A DNA stretch of 64,000 nt from an uncultured Oscillospiraceae bacterium. GTDB taxonomy: Bacteria; Bacillota; Clostridia; Oscillospirales; Acutalibacteraceae. The DNA lies in contig CAJUTL010000005.1 in NCBI GenBank assembly GCA_910589395.1, positions 16,371 to 80,370 of the forward strand. Direction: 5' to 3'. Both the position numbers and the translations under genes were made by a program. How positions within the stretch are numbered: position 1 is the first letter of the stretch; each line of letters opens with the position of its first letter. The notes beneath the pieces were generated by a model. It was given only the letters and a program-made list of their open reading frames with translations. It ran no database searches and was not told where the DNA came from. Positions 16,563-25,169 of the stretch are shown one piece after another.

Positions 16563-16640
16563 GAAGGTGTCTCAGGCTTTGTGCCTGAATGTCTGAAAAC
16601 AAAAACTAAAAAAGAAAAATCTATTTCGGAGGTATTATCC

Positions 16641-17024
16641 ATGTCTGAGAAAGTAACCAATCTGATTGAAGAAGTAAAGGCCCTTACTGTTCTGGAGCTC
16701 TCTGAGCTGGTCAAGGCTCTGGAAGAGGAGTTTGGCGTATCTGCCGCTGCTCCCGCCGCCGTTGCCGTTGCCGCTCCCGCCGCTGGCGGAGCTGCTCCCG
16801 CCGCGGAAGAGAAGACCGAGTTCGACGTGGTTCTGAAGTCTGCCGGCGCCAACAAGATCAACGTGATCAAGGTCGTGAAGGAAGCTACCGGCCTGGGCCT
16901 GAAGGAAGCCAAGGAACTGGTCGACGGCGCTCCCAAGACCGTGAAGGAAGCTGTTTCCAAGGACGACGCCGAGGCTCTGAAGGCCAAGCTGACCGAGGCT
17001 GGCGCCGAGGTAGAGCTGAAGTAA
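16641..17024 (+). CDS. rplL: 50S ribosomal protein L7/L12
   Basis: Flexible stalk protein that recruits translational GTPases. 127 residues: helical dimerisation domain ([33 protein letters not shown]), the Ala/Pro-rich hinge, and the globular C-terminal domain ([39 protein letters not shown]). The ATG at 16641 follows CGGAGG. Codon use is very biased, as expected for a highly expressed gene. Confidence 0.97.
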   Translation: MSEKVTNLIEEVKALTVLELSELVKALEEEFGVSAAAPAAVAVAAPAAGGAAPAAEEKTEFDVVLKSAGANKINVIKVVKEATGLGLKEAKELVDGAPKTVKEAVSKDDAEALKAKLTEAGAEVELK

Positions 17025-17040
17025 GCTTTTCTGCCGGATC

Positions 17041-17072
17041 AAAAGGACGGGTATTCTGCCCGTCCTTTTTTG
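17041..17072 (+). terminator. Terminator after rplL
   Basis: Stem AAAAGGACGGG with CCCGTCCTTTT and a run of T closes the rplJL transcript. Confidence 0.9.
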
Positions 17073-17142
17073 TATGCGGAAAAAGCTTTTCAGGGGCGGC
17101 TGCGGGCTGTTTCCCTTTTCTTCATTTTTTAAAAACTTTTCA

Positions 17143-17171
17143 TTGTATCTGCGGGGGAAGTGTGCTATGAT
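17143..17171 (+). promoter_or_regulatory. Promoter of the GH27 gene
   Basis: TTGTAT (17143-17148), 17 bp, TATGAT (17166-17171). Confidence 0.65.
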
Positions 17172-17241
17172 GGCGAAGTGCAGCGGCAGGAGAAACACTG
17201 TGCCGTAAAAATTGCGAAAAACCGGAAGAGAGGATTTTATC

Positions 17242-18393
17242 ATGCATGACAAATATCTTGGCCTTACCCCGCCCATGGGTTGGAATTCCTGGAACACCTT
17301 TACCTGGAACATCAACGAGGAGCTGATCAGGGAGACTGCCGATATCATGGTGAGCTCCGGCCTGAAGGACGCCGGGTACGAGTATGTGGTCATCGACGAC
17401 TGCTGGAGCCTGAAGCAGCGGGACGAAAACGGCTGTCTGGTGGCGGATCCGGAAAAGTTTCCCCACGGCATGAAGGCTGTGGCGGATTACGTGCATTCCA
17501 AGGGCCTGAAATTCGGCATGTATTCCTGCGACGGCACCCATACCTGCGCGGGGTATCCCGGCAGCTTTGAGCACGAGTTTCAGGACGCCGCCACCTTTGC
17601 CTCCTGGGGAGTGGACTATCTAAAATACGATAACTGCTATAAGCCCCATCACATGGACGGCGAAACCCTGTACCGGCGCATGTCCCTGGCTCTGCGGAAC
17701 TGCGGACGGGATATCATGTTCTCCGCCTGTAACTGGGGGCATGAGGACGTGCATAGCTGGATCCAGGGCTCCGGCGCGCACCTGTTCCGCTCTACCGGGG
17801 ATATTCAGGACAACTGGGAATCCATCAAAACGCTGGCCCAGTCTCAGCTTGCCAAAATGCCCTTCTCCGGCCCCTTCTGCCACAATGATATCGATATGCT
17901 GGTGGTGGGAATGCACGGCGGCAGCAACAACGAGTATATCGGGAAAATCGGCGGCTGTACCGACGAGGAGTACCGCACCCATTTCTCCCTGTGGGCCATG
18001 ATGGATTCTCCCTTGATGATCGGCTGTGATATCCGTTCCATGAGCGAGGTCACAAAAGAGACCCTGACAAACCCTGAGGTCATTGCCATCAATCAGGATA
18101 TCGAGTGCCGGGGGCCCTATGTGATCTCCCATGTTGATAACACGGTGTTTACGCTGGTAAAGCCCCTTTCCGAGGGGGATCTCGCCATCGGCCTGTTTAA
18201 CCTGGGAGACCAGAAAACGGAGCTTCCTCTGCAGTTCTGGGATATGGGGATCCCCGCCGCGGCCGGGCTGGGCCTGGAAATGCGCAACTGCTGGACCCAT
18301 GAGAACGAGGGCGTATTCACCGAGCGCTATGCCGGGCAGCTTGAGCCCCACGGCTGCCGGATCTTCCGTGCTAAGCTGGTGAAGGTACGTTGA
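17242..18393 (+). CDS. Alpha-galactosidase, glycoside hydrolase family 27
   Basis: Retaining hydrolase removing terminal alpha-galactose. The 383-residue protein begins with the GH27 signature LGLTPPMGWNSWNTF. The catalytic nucleophile is the Asp of DYLKYDNC (about residue 131) and the acid/base is the Asp of RSTGDIQDNW (about 186). The loop GFCHNDIDML-like segment (FCHNDIDMLVVG) and MMDSPLMIGCDIR are also typical. A small C-terminal beta domain ends the protein. No signal peptide, so it acts in the cytoplasm on imported oligosaccharides, although no sugar transporter is adjacent. The ATG at 17242 has AGAGGA upstream. The stop overlaps the next start. Confidence 0.94.
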   Translation: MHDKYLGLTPPMGWNSWNTFTWNINEELIRETADIMVSSGLKDAGYEYVVIDDCWSLKQRDENGCLVADPEKFPHGMKAVADYVHSKGLKFGMYSCDGTHTCAGYPGSFEHEFQDAATFASWGVDYLKYDNCYKPHHMDGETLYRRMSLALRNCGRDIMFSACNWGHEDVHSWIQGSGAHLFRSTGDIQDNWESIKTLAQSQLAKMPFSGPFCHNDIDMLVVGMHGGSNNEYIGKIGGCTDEEYRTHFSLWAMMDSPLMIGCDIRSMSEVTKETLTNPEVIAINQDIECRGPYVISHVDNTVFTLVKPLSEGDLAIGLFNLGDQKTELPLQFWDMGIPAAAGLGLEMRNCWTHENEGVFTERYAGQLEPHGCRIFRAKLVKVR

Positions 18394-18593
18394 GCAATTT
18401 TGAGACCTGCCGGCAGTGCGGCGCCCCTCTGGGCCTGGACGATATCGCCATTTACCGAAAGCTGGTATTCCGTGCCGCTGAGGATTTTCTCTGTATCGGC
18501 TGCCTGGCGGACTATTTCAAATGCCCCAGGGAAGAGATCGAAAAGCGGATCCGCTACTATCGGGAAAGCGGCGAATGCACCTTGTTTCGCTGA
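18390..18593 (+). CDS. Small zinc-ribbon-like protein
   Basis: A 67-residue protein with two cysteine pairs, CRQC near residue 7 and CIGC near 36, plus further Cys at about 44 and 63, a pattern suiting one zinc site. It starts with TTG at 18390, overlapping the GH27 stop (TTGA), with GTGAAGG upstream as SD, so it is probably translated by coupling. I do not recognise the family. A small role in the same transcript unit is likely, but no function can be named. Confidence 0.7.
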   Translation: MSNFETCRQCGAPLGLDDIAIYRKLVFRAAEDFLCIGCLADYFKCPREEIEKRIRYYRESGECTLFR

Positions 18594-19100
18594 TTTCTGG
18601 GTAAAAAGCGCGGCATAGAAAGTATAAGAACTTGTACACGTATCCTATCGGTACAAGCTTTGAAGCTGCAAACGGTTTTTCCGGGGGACTGCTGCAAATG
18701 TCAGCCTGTCGATAAACCCTCTAGCTAAAAGAAACGGAAGGGGGAAGAGTGTGAAAAAGCTGCTTTGCAGCTTCTAGGGACTATCAGGGGTGAGCGCGTC
18801 CCGGTGGGGGGAAGGTCTCCAGTGGAGAACTCAGCTGTCGCTTCAGACATTGCTGAACGTGCCCCACCGGGGCACAGCAACCGAGCCGACAGGCGAGACC
18901 CCTCTCGCGCGTTTCAATCAGAACCTCTTGGAAAAATCTGTGATTTTTCCAAGAGGTTTGAGCGTGGCGAAAAGCTTTTTCGACACGCTCAAATGTGTCA
19001 TTTTACGGCAGTCCCTTGTGCTTTTTGAAGGCTTCAAGGCCGTTTACCCCCTACATCTTGCGCAAAAGTATGAATATATTGTGAACATTTTGTGATTTGG
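18594..19100. repeat. Repeat-rich gap with a MITE remnant and hairpins
   Basis: Holds no supported gene. At 18624-18664 lies a short palindrome (AGAACTTGTAC ... GTACAAGCTT) enclosing CACGTATCCTATCGG, the same right-end sequence as the 125-bp MITE at 48315-48439, so it looks like a deleted copy. At 18862 is the GTGCCCCACCGGGGCACAGC module shared with 12519 and 50410. At 18921-18957 a 16-bp hairpin (ACCTCTTGGAAAAATC / GATTTTTCCAAGAGGT) is followed by GAGCGTG...CACGCTC, which resembles the terminator after the BspA-like gene. Confidence 0.6.
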
Positions 19101-19129
19101 TTGCAATTCCCAGACAAGCGTGCTACAAT
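19101..19129 (+). promoter_or_regulatory. Promoter of the small membrane protein gene
   Basis: TTGCAA (19101-19106), 17 bp, TACAAT (19124-19129). Confidence 0.6.
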
Positions 19130-19190
19130 GTAACCAAATTGTAACACTTGTTATGAAAGTGTCATTTCTTTGGCGAAGGGAGCGAAGCAG

Positions 19191-19562
19191 ATGCGGAGAA
19201 GTATATGGAAAAGTCTTCTTACCTTTGTGTTGGTTCTGGCCCTTACTGTGGGAACGGTAGCGGCGCTCAGCATGGCGACCGCGGCAAAGGCGGAAACCGC
19301 TCCCGCCCGGTATTCCCAGCAGGTACGGGAAACACAGATGCCCCCGGCAAAGGAATTGTCCGCGGCGCTTCCTGAGGAAGCATCCTCTCCTGTTTCCGGT
19401 ATGGCCGCTTTTGCGCTGGTTCTTGTGATTTCCGGTCTGGGCTTTTCGCTGTTTTTGGTTTCTTTGCGGAAGGGGCGTTCTGCCGCGGCGCATTCGGGGC
19501 GCCGTTACAGCCCCAGGGCTGATATGACGTTTTCAGATCCGGTTTCTACAAAACGAGTGTGA
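19191..19562 (+). CDS. Small membrane protein, unknown function
   Basis: A 123-residue protein with two hydrophobic segments. The first (IWKSLLTFVLVLALTVGTVAAL, about 5-28) could be a signal peptide, followed by an Ala-rich cleavage-like region. A Pro/Glu-rich linker leads to a second membrane helix (MAAFALVLVISGLGFSLFLVSL, about 72-93) and a basic cytoplasmic tail (RKGRSAAAHSGRRYS). That topology is like small envelope-stress or sporulation membrane proteins, but no family is recognised. The ATG at 19191 is chosen for the AAGGGAG 8 bases before it rather than TTG at 19170. Confidence 0.65.
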   Translation: MRRSIWKSLLTFVLVLALTVGTVAALSMATAAKAETAPARYSQQVRETQMPPAKELSAALPEEASSPVSGMAAFALVLVISGLGFSLFLVSLRKGRSAAAHSGRRYSPRADMTFSDPVSTKRV

Positions 19563-19583
19563 TTTTTTGTGATCATTTGAATC

Positions 19584-19614
19584 GGGCTGGCTGAATGAGC
19601 CGGTCCGTTTTTTA
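19584..19614 (+). terminator. Terminator after the small membrane protein
   Basis: Stem GGGCTGGCT with AGCCGGTCC (G-U pairs allowed) and a TTTTTT tail. The following 185 bp up to the next promoter hold nothing recognisable. Confidence 0.65.
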
Positions 19615-19800
19615 TTTCCGGGAAGGGGCTTCAAGCTGGGGAACTTCTTCCAAAAGCAACAGAGGCCAGGCCGGAAATCTTCCCTGGAAAAAATTTCCGA
19701 TGAAAGGGAAAAGAAGCGGTTTTTCCTGTGTTCATGGGGCGTTTCAGGGGGTGGAATTTTTCACAGATCCCGGTACTTCGAGAAATTCACAGAAAATAAC

Positions 19801-19829
19801 TTGAAATTTTCCCTTTTTCAAGGTATCAT
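19801..19829 (+). promoter_or_regulatory. Promoter of the BspA-like gene
   Basis: TTGAAA (19801-19806), 17 bp, TATCAT (19824-19829). Confidence 0.65.
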
Positions 19830-19885
19830 GGAACAGGAAAGAATTTTGTAGAATGCTCACCCCCTGAGAAATAGGAGGATCTTTG

Positions 19886-21442
19886 ATGATGATTGTGAAA
19901 AAAAGAAATATGGTTCGATTTTTTTCTATATTGCTTGCCCTTATGCTTCTGGTCTCCGCCTTGCCGCTGCCTGCCTTTGCGGCGGACACATTGATTTATC
20001 AGGTGGGAGACCGGGCCTTTTTGGGGCTGAACCGGTTGACCGGCGCTTTGGAAAACGCGGTAAACATTACGGGAGAGCTGGTCATTCCGTCCTCTATTCA
20101 GGGTGTGCCAGTAACCTCTATCGCTGACGGCACCTTTTACGGCAGTGATGAAATGACCTCTGTTACGGTACCTTCTTCCGTTCAGTCTATCGGAGACAGA
20201 GCTTTCGGCGCCTGCACCTCCCTGCGTTCCGTAAAGCTGGGGGAAGGCCTCACCCGTTTGGGAAAAGATGCCTTCCGCTATTGCTATGCCCTGACAGATG
20301 TTTCTCTGCCGTCCACATTGCTTTCTATTGAAAGCTATACCTTCTCTTCCTGCCTGGCCCTGCGGTCCATCACGGTTCCCTCCGGAGTGACCAGCCTGGG
20401 AAGCTACAGCTTCTCCGAATGTAAGAATTTGTCGTCTATCACACTGCCTGATAATATCACCACGATCGGTGATTATGCTTTCGCCGGTTGCGCCGCGCTG
20501 AGCAGCATTACTCTTCCGTCCCGCCTGCACGCTCTTTCCACCGCTCTTTTTAATGGCTGTTCCTCTCTTTCCAATGTGGAGCTTTCCGGCGCGGTGGAAT
20601 ACGTGGGAAAATCCGCCTTTGGCGGCTGTACTTCTTTAGAGCGTCTGGTTTTGCCGGAGGGTGTGGAGAAAATTTATGAAGGCGCATTCGACGGCTGTAA
20701 AAACCTGAAGGCCATTTCCGTGCCTGATTCGGTCAATGGCATTGCCTTTGACTCCTTTGACGACTGCGAAAATCTGACCTTTTACGTGAACGCGGGCTCC
20801 TATGCCCAGGTATTTGCTTCCGCCAATAAGATCCCCTTTGTGCTGGGAGCCATGGAAAATCCAGCTCCGCCCGATGGGCCGGGAGAATATCCGCCCACGC
20901 CTTTCCGGGACGTGCAGAACCATTGGGCCAAGGCCTATATTGAGTGGGCCTATGCCAAAGGCTATTTTGCCGGAACCAGCACTACCACCTTTTCACCGGA
21001 CGCCCCCGTGAACCGGGGCATGCTGGTTTCTCTGCTGTACCGGATCGAGGGCAGCCCCGCCGTGGGCAGCTCCAGCTTTACCGATGTACCGGCAAAGGCG
21101 TATTATGCCAATGCCGTGGCCTGGGGAGAAAGCGCGAAGGTGGTCAGCGGAGTGGGGGATGGAAAATTCGCTCCTTCTACAAATATCACCAGAGAGCAGC
21201 TGGCCGCCATGCTGTACCGCTATGCTCAGCATAAAGGCTACGATACCTCTGCCCAGGGGGATCTCAGCCAGTTTAAGGATGTTGACCGGATCAGCAATTT
21301 TGCCGGAACCGCCATGAACTGGGTAGTAGGCAGCGGGATTATGAGCGGAAAGGGAAACGCCACACTGGATCCCAGGGGCAAGGCCACCCGTGCGGAGGCT
21401 GCCGTCATGCTCCAAAAATTTGAAAGCCTGTATCAGAAATAA
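19886..21442 (+). CDS. BspA-type leucine-rich-repeat protein with SLH domains
   Basis: A 518-residue surface protein. Residues 1-34 are a signal peptide (FFSILLALMLLVSALPLPAFAA). From about 60 to 310 run at least nine LRR_5 (BspA/Treponema pallidum-type) repeats with the pattern IxxxAFxxCxxLxxVxLPxxLxxI, usually adhesion or recognition modules. After a Pro-rich linker (PAPPDGPGEYPPTP), three SLH domains (about 335-518) anchor it to the wall. The ATG at 19886 is 6 bases after AGGAGG; the TTG at 19883 is not needed. No sortase motif. It is the second SLH protein in the window, and its SLH repeats are more divergent than those of the first. Confidence 0.92.
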   Translation: MMIVKKRNMVRFFSILLALMLLVSALPLPAFAADTLIYQVGDRAFLGLNRLTGALENAVNITGELVIPSSIQGVPVTSIADGTFYGSDEMTSVTVPSSVQSIGDRAFGACTSLRSVKLGEGLTRLGKDAFRYCYALTDVSLPSTLLSIESYTFSSCLALRSITVPSGVTSLGSYSFSECKNLSSITLPDNITTIGDYAFAGCAALSSITLPSRLHALSTALFNGCSSLSNVELSGAVEYVGKSAFGGCTSLERLVLPEGVEKIYEGAFDGCKNLKAISVPDSVNGIAFDSFDDCENLTFYVNAGSYAQVFASANKIPFVLGAMENPAPPDGPGEYPPTPFRDVQNHWAKAYIEWAYAKGYFAGTSTTTFSPDAPVNRGMLVSLLYRIEGSPAVGSSSFTDVPAKAYYANAVAWGESAKVVSGVGDGKFAPSTNITREQLAAMLYRYAQHKGYDTSAQGDLSQFKDVDRISNFAGTAMNWVVGSGIMSGKGNATLDPRGKATRAEAAVMLQKFESLYQK

Positions 21443-21481
21443 TTTTTCCGTAAAAGTACGCCTTCGTTTTTTGAGAGGCTT

Positions 21482-21523
21482 GAGCGTGTCAAAATGGCTT
21501 TTTGGCACGCTCTTATTTTTTCC
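21482..21523 (+). terminator. Terminator after the BspA-like gene
   Basis: GAGCGTGTCAAAA pairs with TTTTTGGCACGCTC, followed by TTATTTTTT. A related GAGCGTG...CACGCTC hairpin is at 18958-18985. Confidence 0.75.
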
Positions 21524-22048
21524 TAAAATCATGGATTTTTCCACTAGGCTGAGATGAAAGAGAGAAATTTCTCTTGGTCTCAGCTGTCACTTTTCTGTTC
21601 GGCAATGACAGGAGGAAGGCGGGCGGATTATAGTTTAGCGTATCAGTTGTTAGTTGTAAGATGTTAGTTGTTAGATGAGAGCCTCCTCACTGTCATTCTG
21701 AGCCGTAGGCGGAGAATCTCGTCCTTCATTCCCTGAATAGAAGAACGAGATTCTTCACTTCGTTCAGAATGACAGATGGGAAGTGAGCACCTCGCTGTCG
21801 GTCGGGTCGGGAACCAGTCTCCTGCACCAAACAGCTTCACGAGCAGGTGCAGCGTTACGCTGCAAATTCCAATTTATCTGCTTACTAATGGTCGGGTCAG
21901 AAAGCAATTCCCCGCACCAAGCAGCTTCACGAGTGCCAGCGGTGCAACCGCTCGTACTTTTCCTCCTTTTACTTTTATGACAGGAGAGCTTATCGACAGT
22001 TTGAAGCCTTCCTTTTTCTCGAAAGCTTATTTTATTTTCAAAAAAAGA
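21524..22048. repeat. Mosaic repeat block
   Basis: No gene. Contains a short hairpin (GCTGAGATGAAAGAG... CTTGGTCTCAGC, 21548-21586), GTTAGTTGTTAG runs, a full CATTCTGA hairpin copy (21691-21774), and two tandem copies (about 21795-21880 and 21890-21950) of a module reading GTCGGGTCAGAAA-CCGCACCAAGCAGCTTCACGAG-TGCAACCG, also found at 61968-62040. Between them lies AAATTCCAATTTATC, a motif repeated in other gaps. Confidence 0.65.
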
Positions 22049-22077
22049 TTGACAAAATCAGTGAAATTCCGTATATT
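22049..22077 (+). promoter_or_regulatory. Promoter of the potABCD operon
   Basis: TTGACA (22049-22054), 17 bp, TATATT (22072-22077). The leader from here to the first gene is about 300 nt and GC-rich, long enough to hold a regulatory RNA, but I recognise no known riboswitch in it. Confidence 0.75.
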
Positions 22078-22387
22078 TATCTCATTGCGTTTGCATCTGA
22101 AAAACGGCCTGCCTCGGGAGGTGAGCAGGTTATAAAAGCGGTCTGGCTTTGCTGCCGTGGTCGTCCTTTTTCCGTCCTGAGGCGGAAACGGGAAAGACGC
22201 TATTTTATCCTTTGCGGGAGGCAGTCAGCAGAAATTACGGCCGGACCGGGTTATTTGTGTGCAGCAGGAGCTCAGCTTCCATACGAAGACTGCGTTTTCC
22301 TGCCGGAAAAGGTTATCTTTTCTCAAAGAATAATTGAAGACACGCAAAGCTGATTTCGGCGCGCACGCGCCACCGCAAAGGAGATGC

Positions 22388-23530
22388 ATGAAGATGAAGG
22401 ATACGATCATTTCTTTGAAGGACATCGCTGTCTCGTATGATGGCGAGCAGGTGCTGAAAAACTTTAACCTGGATATTCGGGATGGAGAATTCGTCACGCT
22501 GCTCGGCCCCTCCGGGTGCGGAAAAACTACCGTACTGCGAACGATCGGAGGCTTTATCACACCGGACACAGGCGAGGTCTTTTTTAGTGGGAAAAATATT
22601 ACGGCCCTGCCGCCTTATAAGCGGGAGGTCAATACGATCTTCCAGAAATACGCTTTGTTCCCGCATTTGAACGTGTACGATAATATTGCCTTTGGTATGC
22701 GGCTGAAGAAGAAAAGCGAGCGGGAAGTAAAGGAAACCGTCCACAAAATGCTCACCATGGTAAACCTAAACGGCTATGCTCACAGAGGGGTAGGCCAGCT
22801 TTCCGGAGGGCAGCAGCAGCGGGTGGCCATTGCCCGGGCCTTGGCCAACGAGCCCAAGATCCTGCTGCTGGACGAACCGCTGGGGGCTCTGGACCTGAAG
22901 CTGCGCAAGGATATGCAGGTAGAGCTGAAAAAGATCCAGCAGCAAACGGGGATCACCTTCATTTTCGTCACCCACGATCAGGAAGAGGCCCTTTCCATGT
23001 CCGATACAGTGGTGGTGATGGACGGCGGCGTGATCCAGCAGATCGGCACACCCATCGATATCTATAACGAGCCGAAAAACGCCTTTGTGGCGGATTTTAT
23101 CGGAGAATCCAATATTTTGGACGGCGTGATGCTGGAGGACTACCGGGTAAGGTTCGCCGGGCATGAATTTGCCTGTCTGGATCATGGCTTCGGCACCAAA
23201 ACGCCGGTAGATGTGGTGATTCGCCCGGAGGATATCGATGTGGTGGAGGCTGCCTCCACCCATATTACCGGCGAAGTGACCGCCGTTACCTTTAAGGGCG
23301 TTCATTACGAGATCATTGTGGACGTGGCGGGTTTCAAATGGATGATCCAGTCTACAGACTGCCGCCAGGTGGGGGACAAGATCGGCCTGTCCCTGACGCC
23401 TGATGATATCCATGTTATGGCAAAATCGGAATATTCCGGCACCTTTGGCGATTATAGCACCTTCAGCGATGAGATGGAGGAGGATATCACTGCCTCTGAG
23501 GAAGCCGCCAGCGAGGAGGGAGAGGAATGA
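22388..23530 (+). CDS. potA: Spermidine/putrescine ABC transporter ATPase
   Basis: Energises polyamine import. 380 residues. The nucleotide-binding domain has Walker A (GPSGCGKTT, about 42-50), Q-loop region, signature [15 protein letters not shown], Walker B with catalytic Glu ([11 protein letters not shown]) and the switch His (VTHDQEEAL). The C-terminal TOBE domain ([12 protein letters not shown]...) is present, and a very acidic tail ends the protein. Start chosen at 22388, 5 bases after AAAGGAG; ATG 22394 is the alternative. The stop overlaps potB (ATGA). Confidence 0.94.
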   Translation: MKMKDTIISLKDIAVSYDGEQVLKNFNLDIRDGEFVTLLGPSGCGKTTVLRTIGGFITPDTGEVFFSGKNITALPPYKREVNTIFQKYALFPHLNVYDNIAFGMRLKKKSEREVKETVHKMLTMVNLNGYAHRGVGQLSGGQQQRVAIARALANEPKILLLDEPLGALDLKLRKDMQVELKKIQQQTGITFIFVTHDQEEALSMSDTVVVMDGGVIQQIGTPIDIYNEPKNAFVADFIGESNILDGVMLEDYRVRFAGHEFACLDHGFGTKTPVDVVIRPEDIDVVEAASTHITGEVTAVTFKGVHYEIIVDVAGFKWMIQSTDCRQVGDKIGLSLTPDDIHVMAKSEYSGTFGDYSTFSDEMEEDITASEEAASEEGEE

Positions 23531-24354
23531 AGCGCTCCGGTTCCAAGCTCCTTTCCGCCCCTTACACCATCTGGATCACGATTTTTATTGTGATCCCCAT
23601 GCTGCTGGTGGTTTGGTTTGCTTTCACTGACAAGTCTGGAAACTTTACACTGGAAAATATTCTCAGTGTGGGCCAGTACTCCAATGTATTTCTGCGCTCG
23701 ATCTGGCTGGGGGCCGTGGCAACGGCGATCTCCTTGCTGCTGGGCTATCCGCTGGCCTACGGTATCGCCAAAATGAGCGAAAAGCGGCAAAGCGTTATGG
23801 TGATGCTGGTCATGCTTCCCATGTGGATGAATTTCCTGCTTCGCACCTATGCCTGGATGAGTCTCTTGGAGGATAACGGGCTGATAAATGCTCTGTTTAC
23901 CAGCTTGGGTCTGCCCCGGCTTCACATGATAAACACTGCGGGCGCGGTGGTGCTGGGAATGGTCTATAACTATATCCCGTATATGATCCTGCCGCTGTAC
24001 TCCGTTCTCACCAAGATCGACCCCAGTGTGATCGAGGCGGCCCAGGACCTGGGAGCCAGCGATAAAAAGGTATTTCTCAAGGTGATCGTCCCCATGAGCA
24101 TGCCCGGGGTGATCTCCGGCGTGACCATGGTGTTCGTGCCGGCGGTCAGCACCTTTATCATTTCCAAAATGCTGGGCGGCGGGGCAAATCTTTTGATCGG
24201 CGACCTGATCGATATGCAGTTCCTGGGAAGCGCGTATAATCCCAATTTGGGCTCCGCCATTTCCCTGGTGCTGATGGTGATCATTTTGATCTGCATGGGC
24301 ATTATGGATCAGTTTGACGATGGAGAATCCGCAGGGGGAGGTGTCATGCTGTGA
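23527..24354 (+). CDS. potB: Spermidine/putrescine ABC transporter permease PotB
   Basis: One of two membrane subunits of the polyamine importer. 275 residues with six hydrophobic helices; the EAA loop that docks the ATPase is seen as [25 protein letters not shown] (around 160-185). The first helix ([21 protein letters not shown]) is typical of PotB/PotH. Its start overlaps the potA stop by 4 bp and its stop overlaps the potC start, so all four genes are translationally coupled. Confidence 0.93.
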   Translation: MKRSGSKLLSAPYTIWITIFIVIPMLLVVWFAFTDKSGNFTLENILSVGQYSNVFLRSIWLGAVATAISLLLGYPLAYGIAKMSEKRQSVMVMLVMLPMWMNFLLRTYAWMSLLEDNGLINALFTSLGLPRLHMINTAGAVVLGMVYNYIPYMILPLYSVLTKIDPSVIEAAQDLGASDKKVFLKVIVPMSMPGVISGVTMVFVPAVSTFIISKMLGGGANLLIGDLIDMQFLGSAYNPNLGSAISLVLMVIILICMGIMDQFDDGESAGGGVML

Positions 24355-25169
24355 AAAAAGCGATCACAAGGCTCTATACCTTTCTGATCTTTCTGTTCCT
24401 GTACGCGCCCATTCTGGTGCTGATGGTTTTTTCCTTCAATGATACCGAAACCTCCAGCCGCACGGTGTGGAGCGGTTTTTCCCTGCGCTGGTATCAAAAG
24501 CTGTTTGAGGATCGCTTGATTTTAGAGGCCCTCCGGAACACGCTGATCATCGCGGTGATCGCGGCGGCTGCTGCCACCGTTCTCGGCACAGTGGCGGCAG
24601 TAGGTATCAATTCCATGAAAAAGCTGCCCCGGCGGGTGATGATGAACATTACGAATTTCCCCATGGTGAATCCGGAGATCGTTACCGGCGTTTCCTTGAT
24701 GCTGCTGTTTGTTTTTGCGGTGGGGCTGTTTGGCGGCAGGTCTCTGGGTATGGCTTCTCTGATCGCCGCCCATATCACCTTCTGCCTGCCCTATGTGATC
24801 CTTTCCGTGCTGCCGAAGCTGCGGCAGATGAACCCGAATTTGTATGAAGCGGCTCAAGACCTGGGCTGTCCGCCGGTGCGGGCCTTTTTCAAGGTGGTGC
24901 TGCCGGAGATTGCCCCCGGCATCGTTACCGGTATGATCATGGCCTTTACCCTGTCCATCGATGATTTTGTCATCAGCTATTTTACCAGCGGCACCACCCA
25001 GACGCTGCCAATTTACATTTACTCCATGACCAGAAAGCGGGTCAGCCCGGAAATCAACGCCCTGTCCACCGTGCTGTTTGCGGTGGTGATGGTGCTGCTC
25101 ATCGTGGTCAATGTCCGGCAGTCAAAGGACAAAGGTGTGCCCGCGGCGGAGAAGGAGGAAAGCTTATGA
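24351..25169 (+). CDS. potC: Spermidine/putrescine ABC transporter permease PotC
   Basis: Second permease, 272 residues, six helices. The EAA loop reads NLYEAAQDLGCPPVRAFFKVVLPEIAPGI, and the segment SIDDFVISYFTSG...LPIYIYSM is characteristic of PotC/PotI. Start is GTG at 24351, overlapping the potB stop (GTGA). SD GGGGGAGG lies upstream. Overlaps potD by 4 bp. Confidence 0.93.
   Translation: MKKAITRLYTFLIFLFLYAPILVLMVFSFNDTETSSRTVWSGFSLRWYQKLFEDRLILEALRNTLIIAVIAAAAATVLGTVAAVGINSMKKLPRRVMMNITNFPMVNPEIVTGVSLMLLFVFAVGLFGGRSLGMASLIAAHITFCLPYVILSVLPKLRQMNPNLYEAAQDLGCPPVRAFFKVVLPEIAPGIVTGMIMAFTLSIDDFVISYFTSGTTQTLPIYIYSMTRKRVSPEINALSTVLFAVVMVLLIVVNVRQSKDKGVPAAEKEESL

Noticed and set aside
22085-22387. 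Guanidine (ykkC) or other known riboswitch in the pot leader
   Set aside because: The conserved ykkC pieces are not found in the leader.
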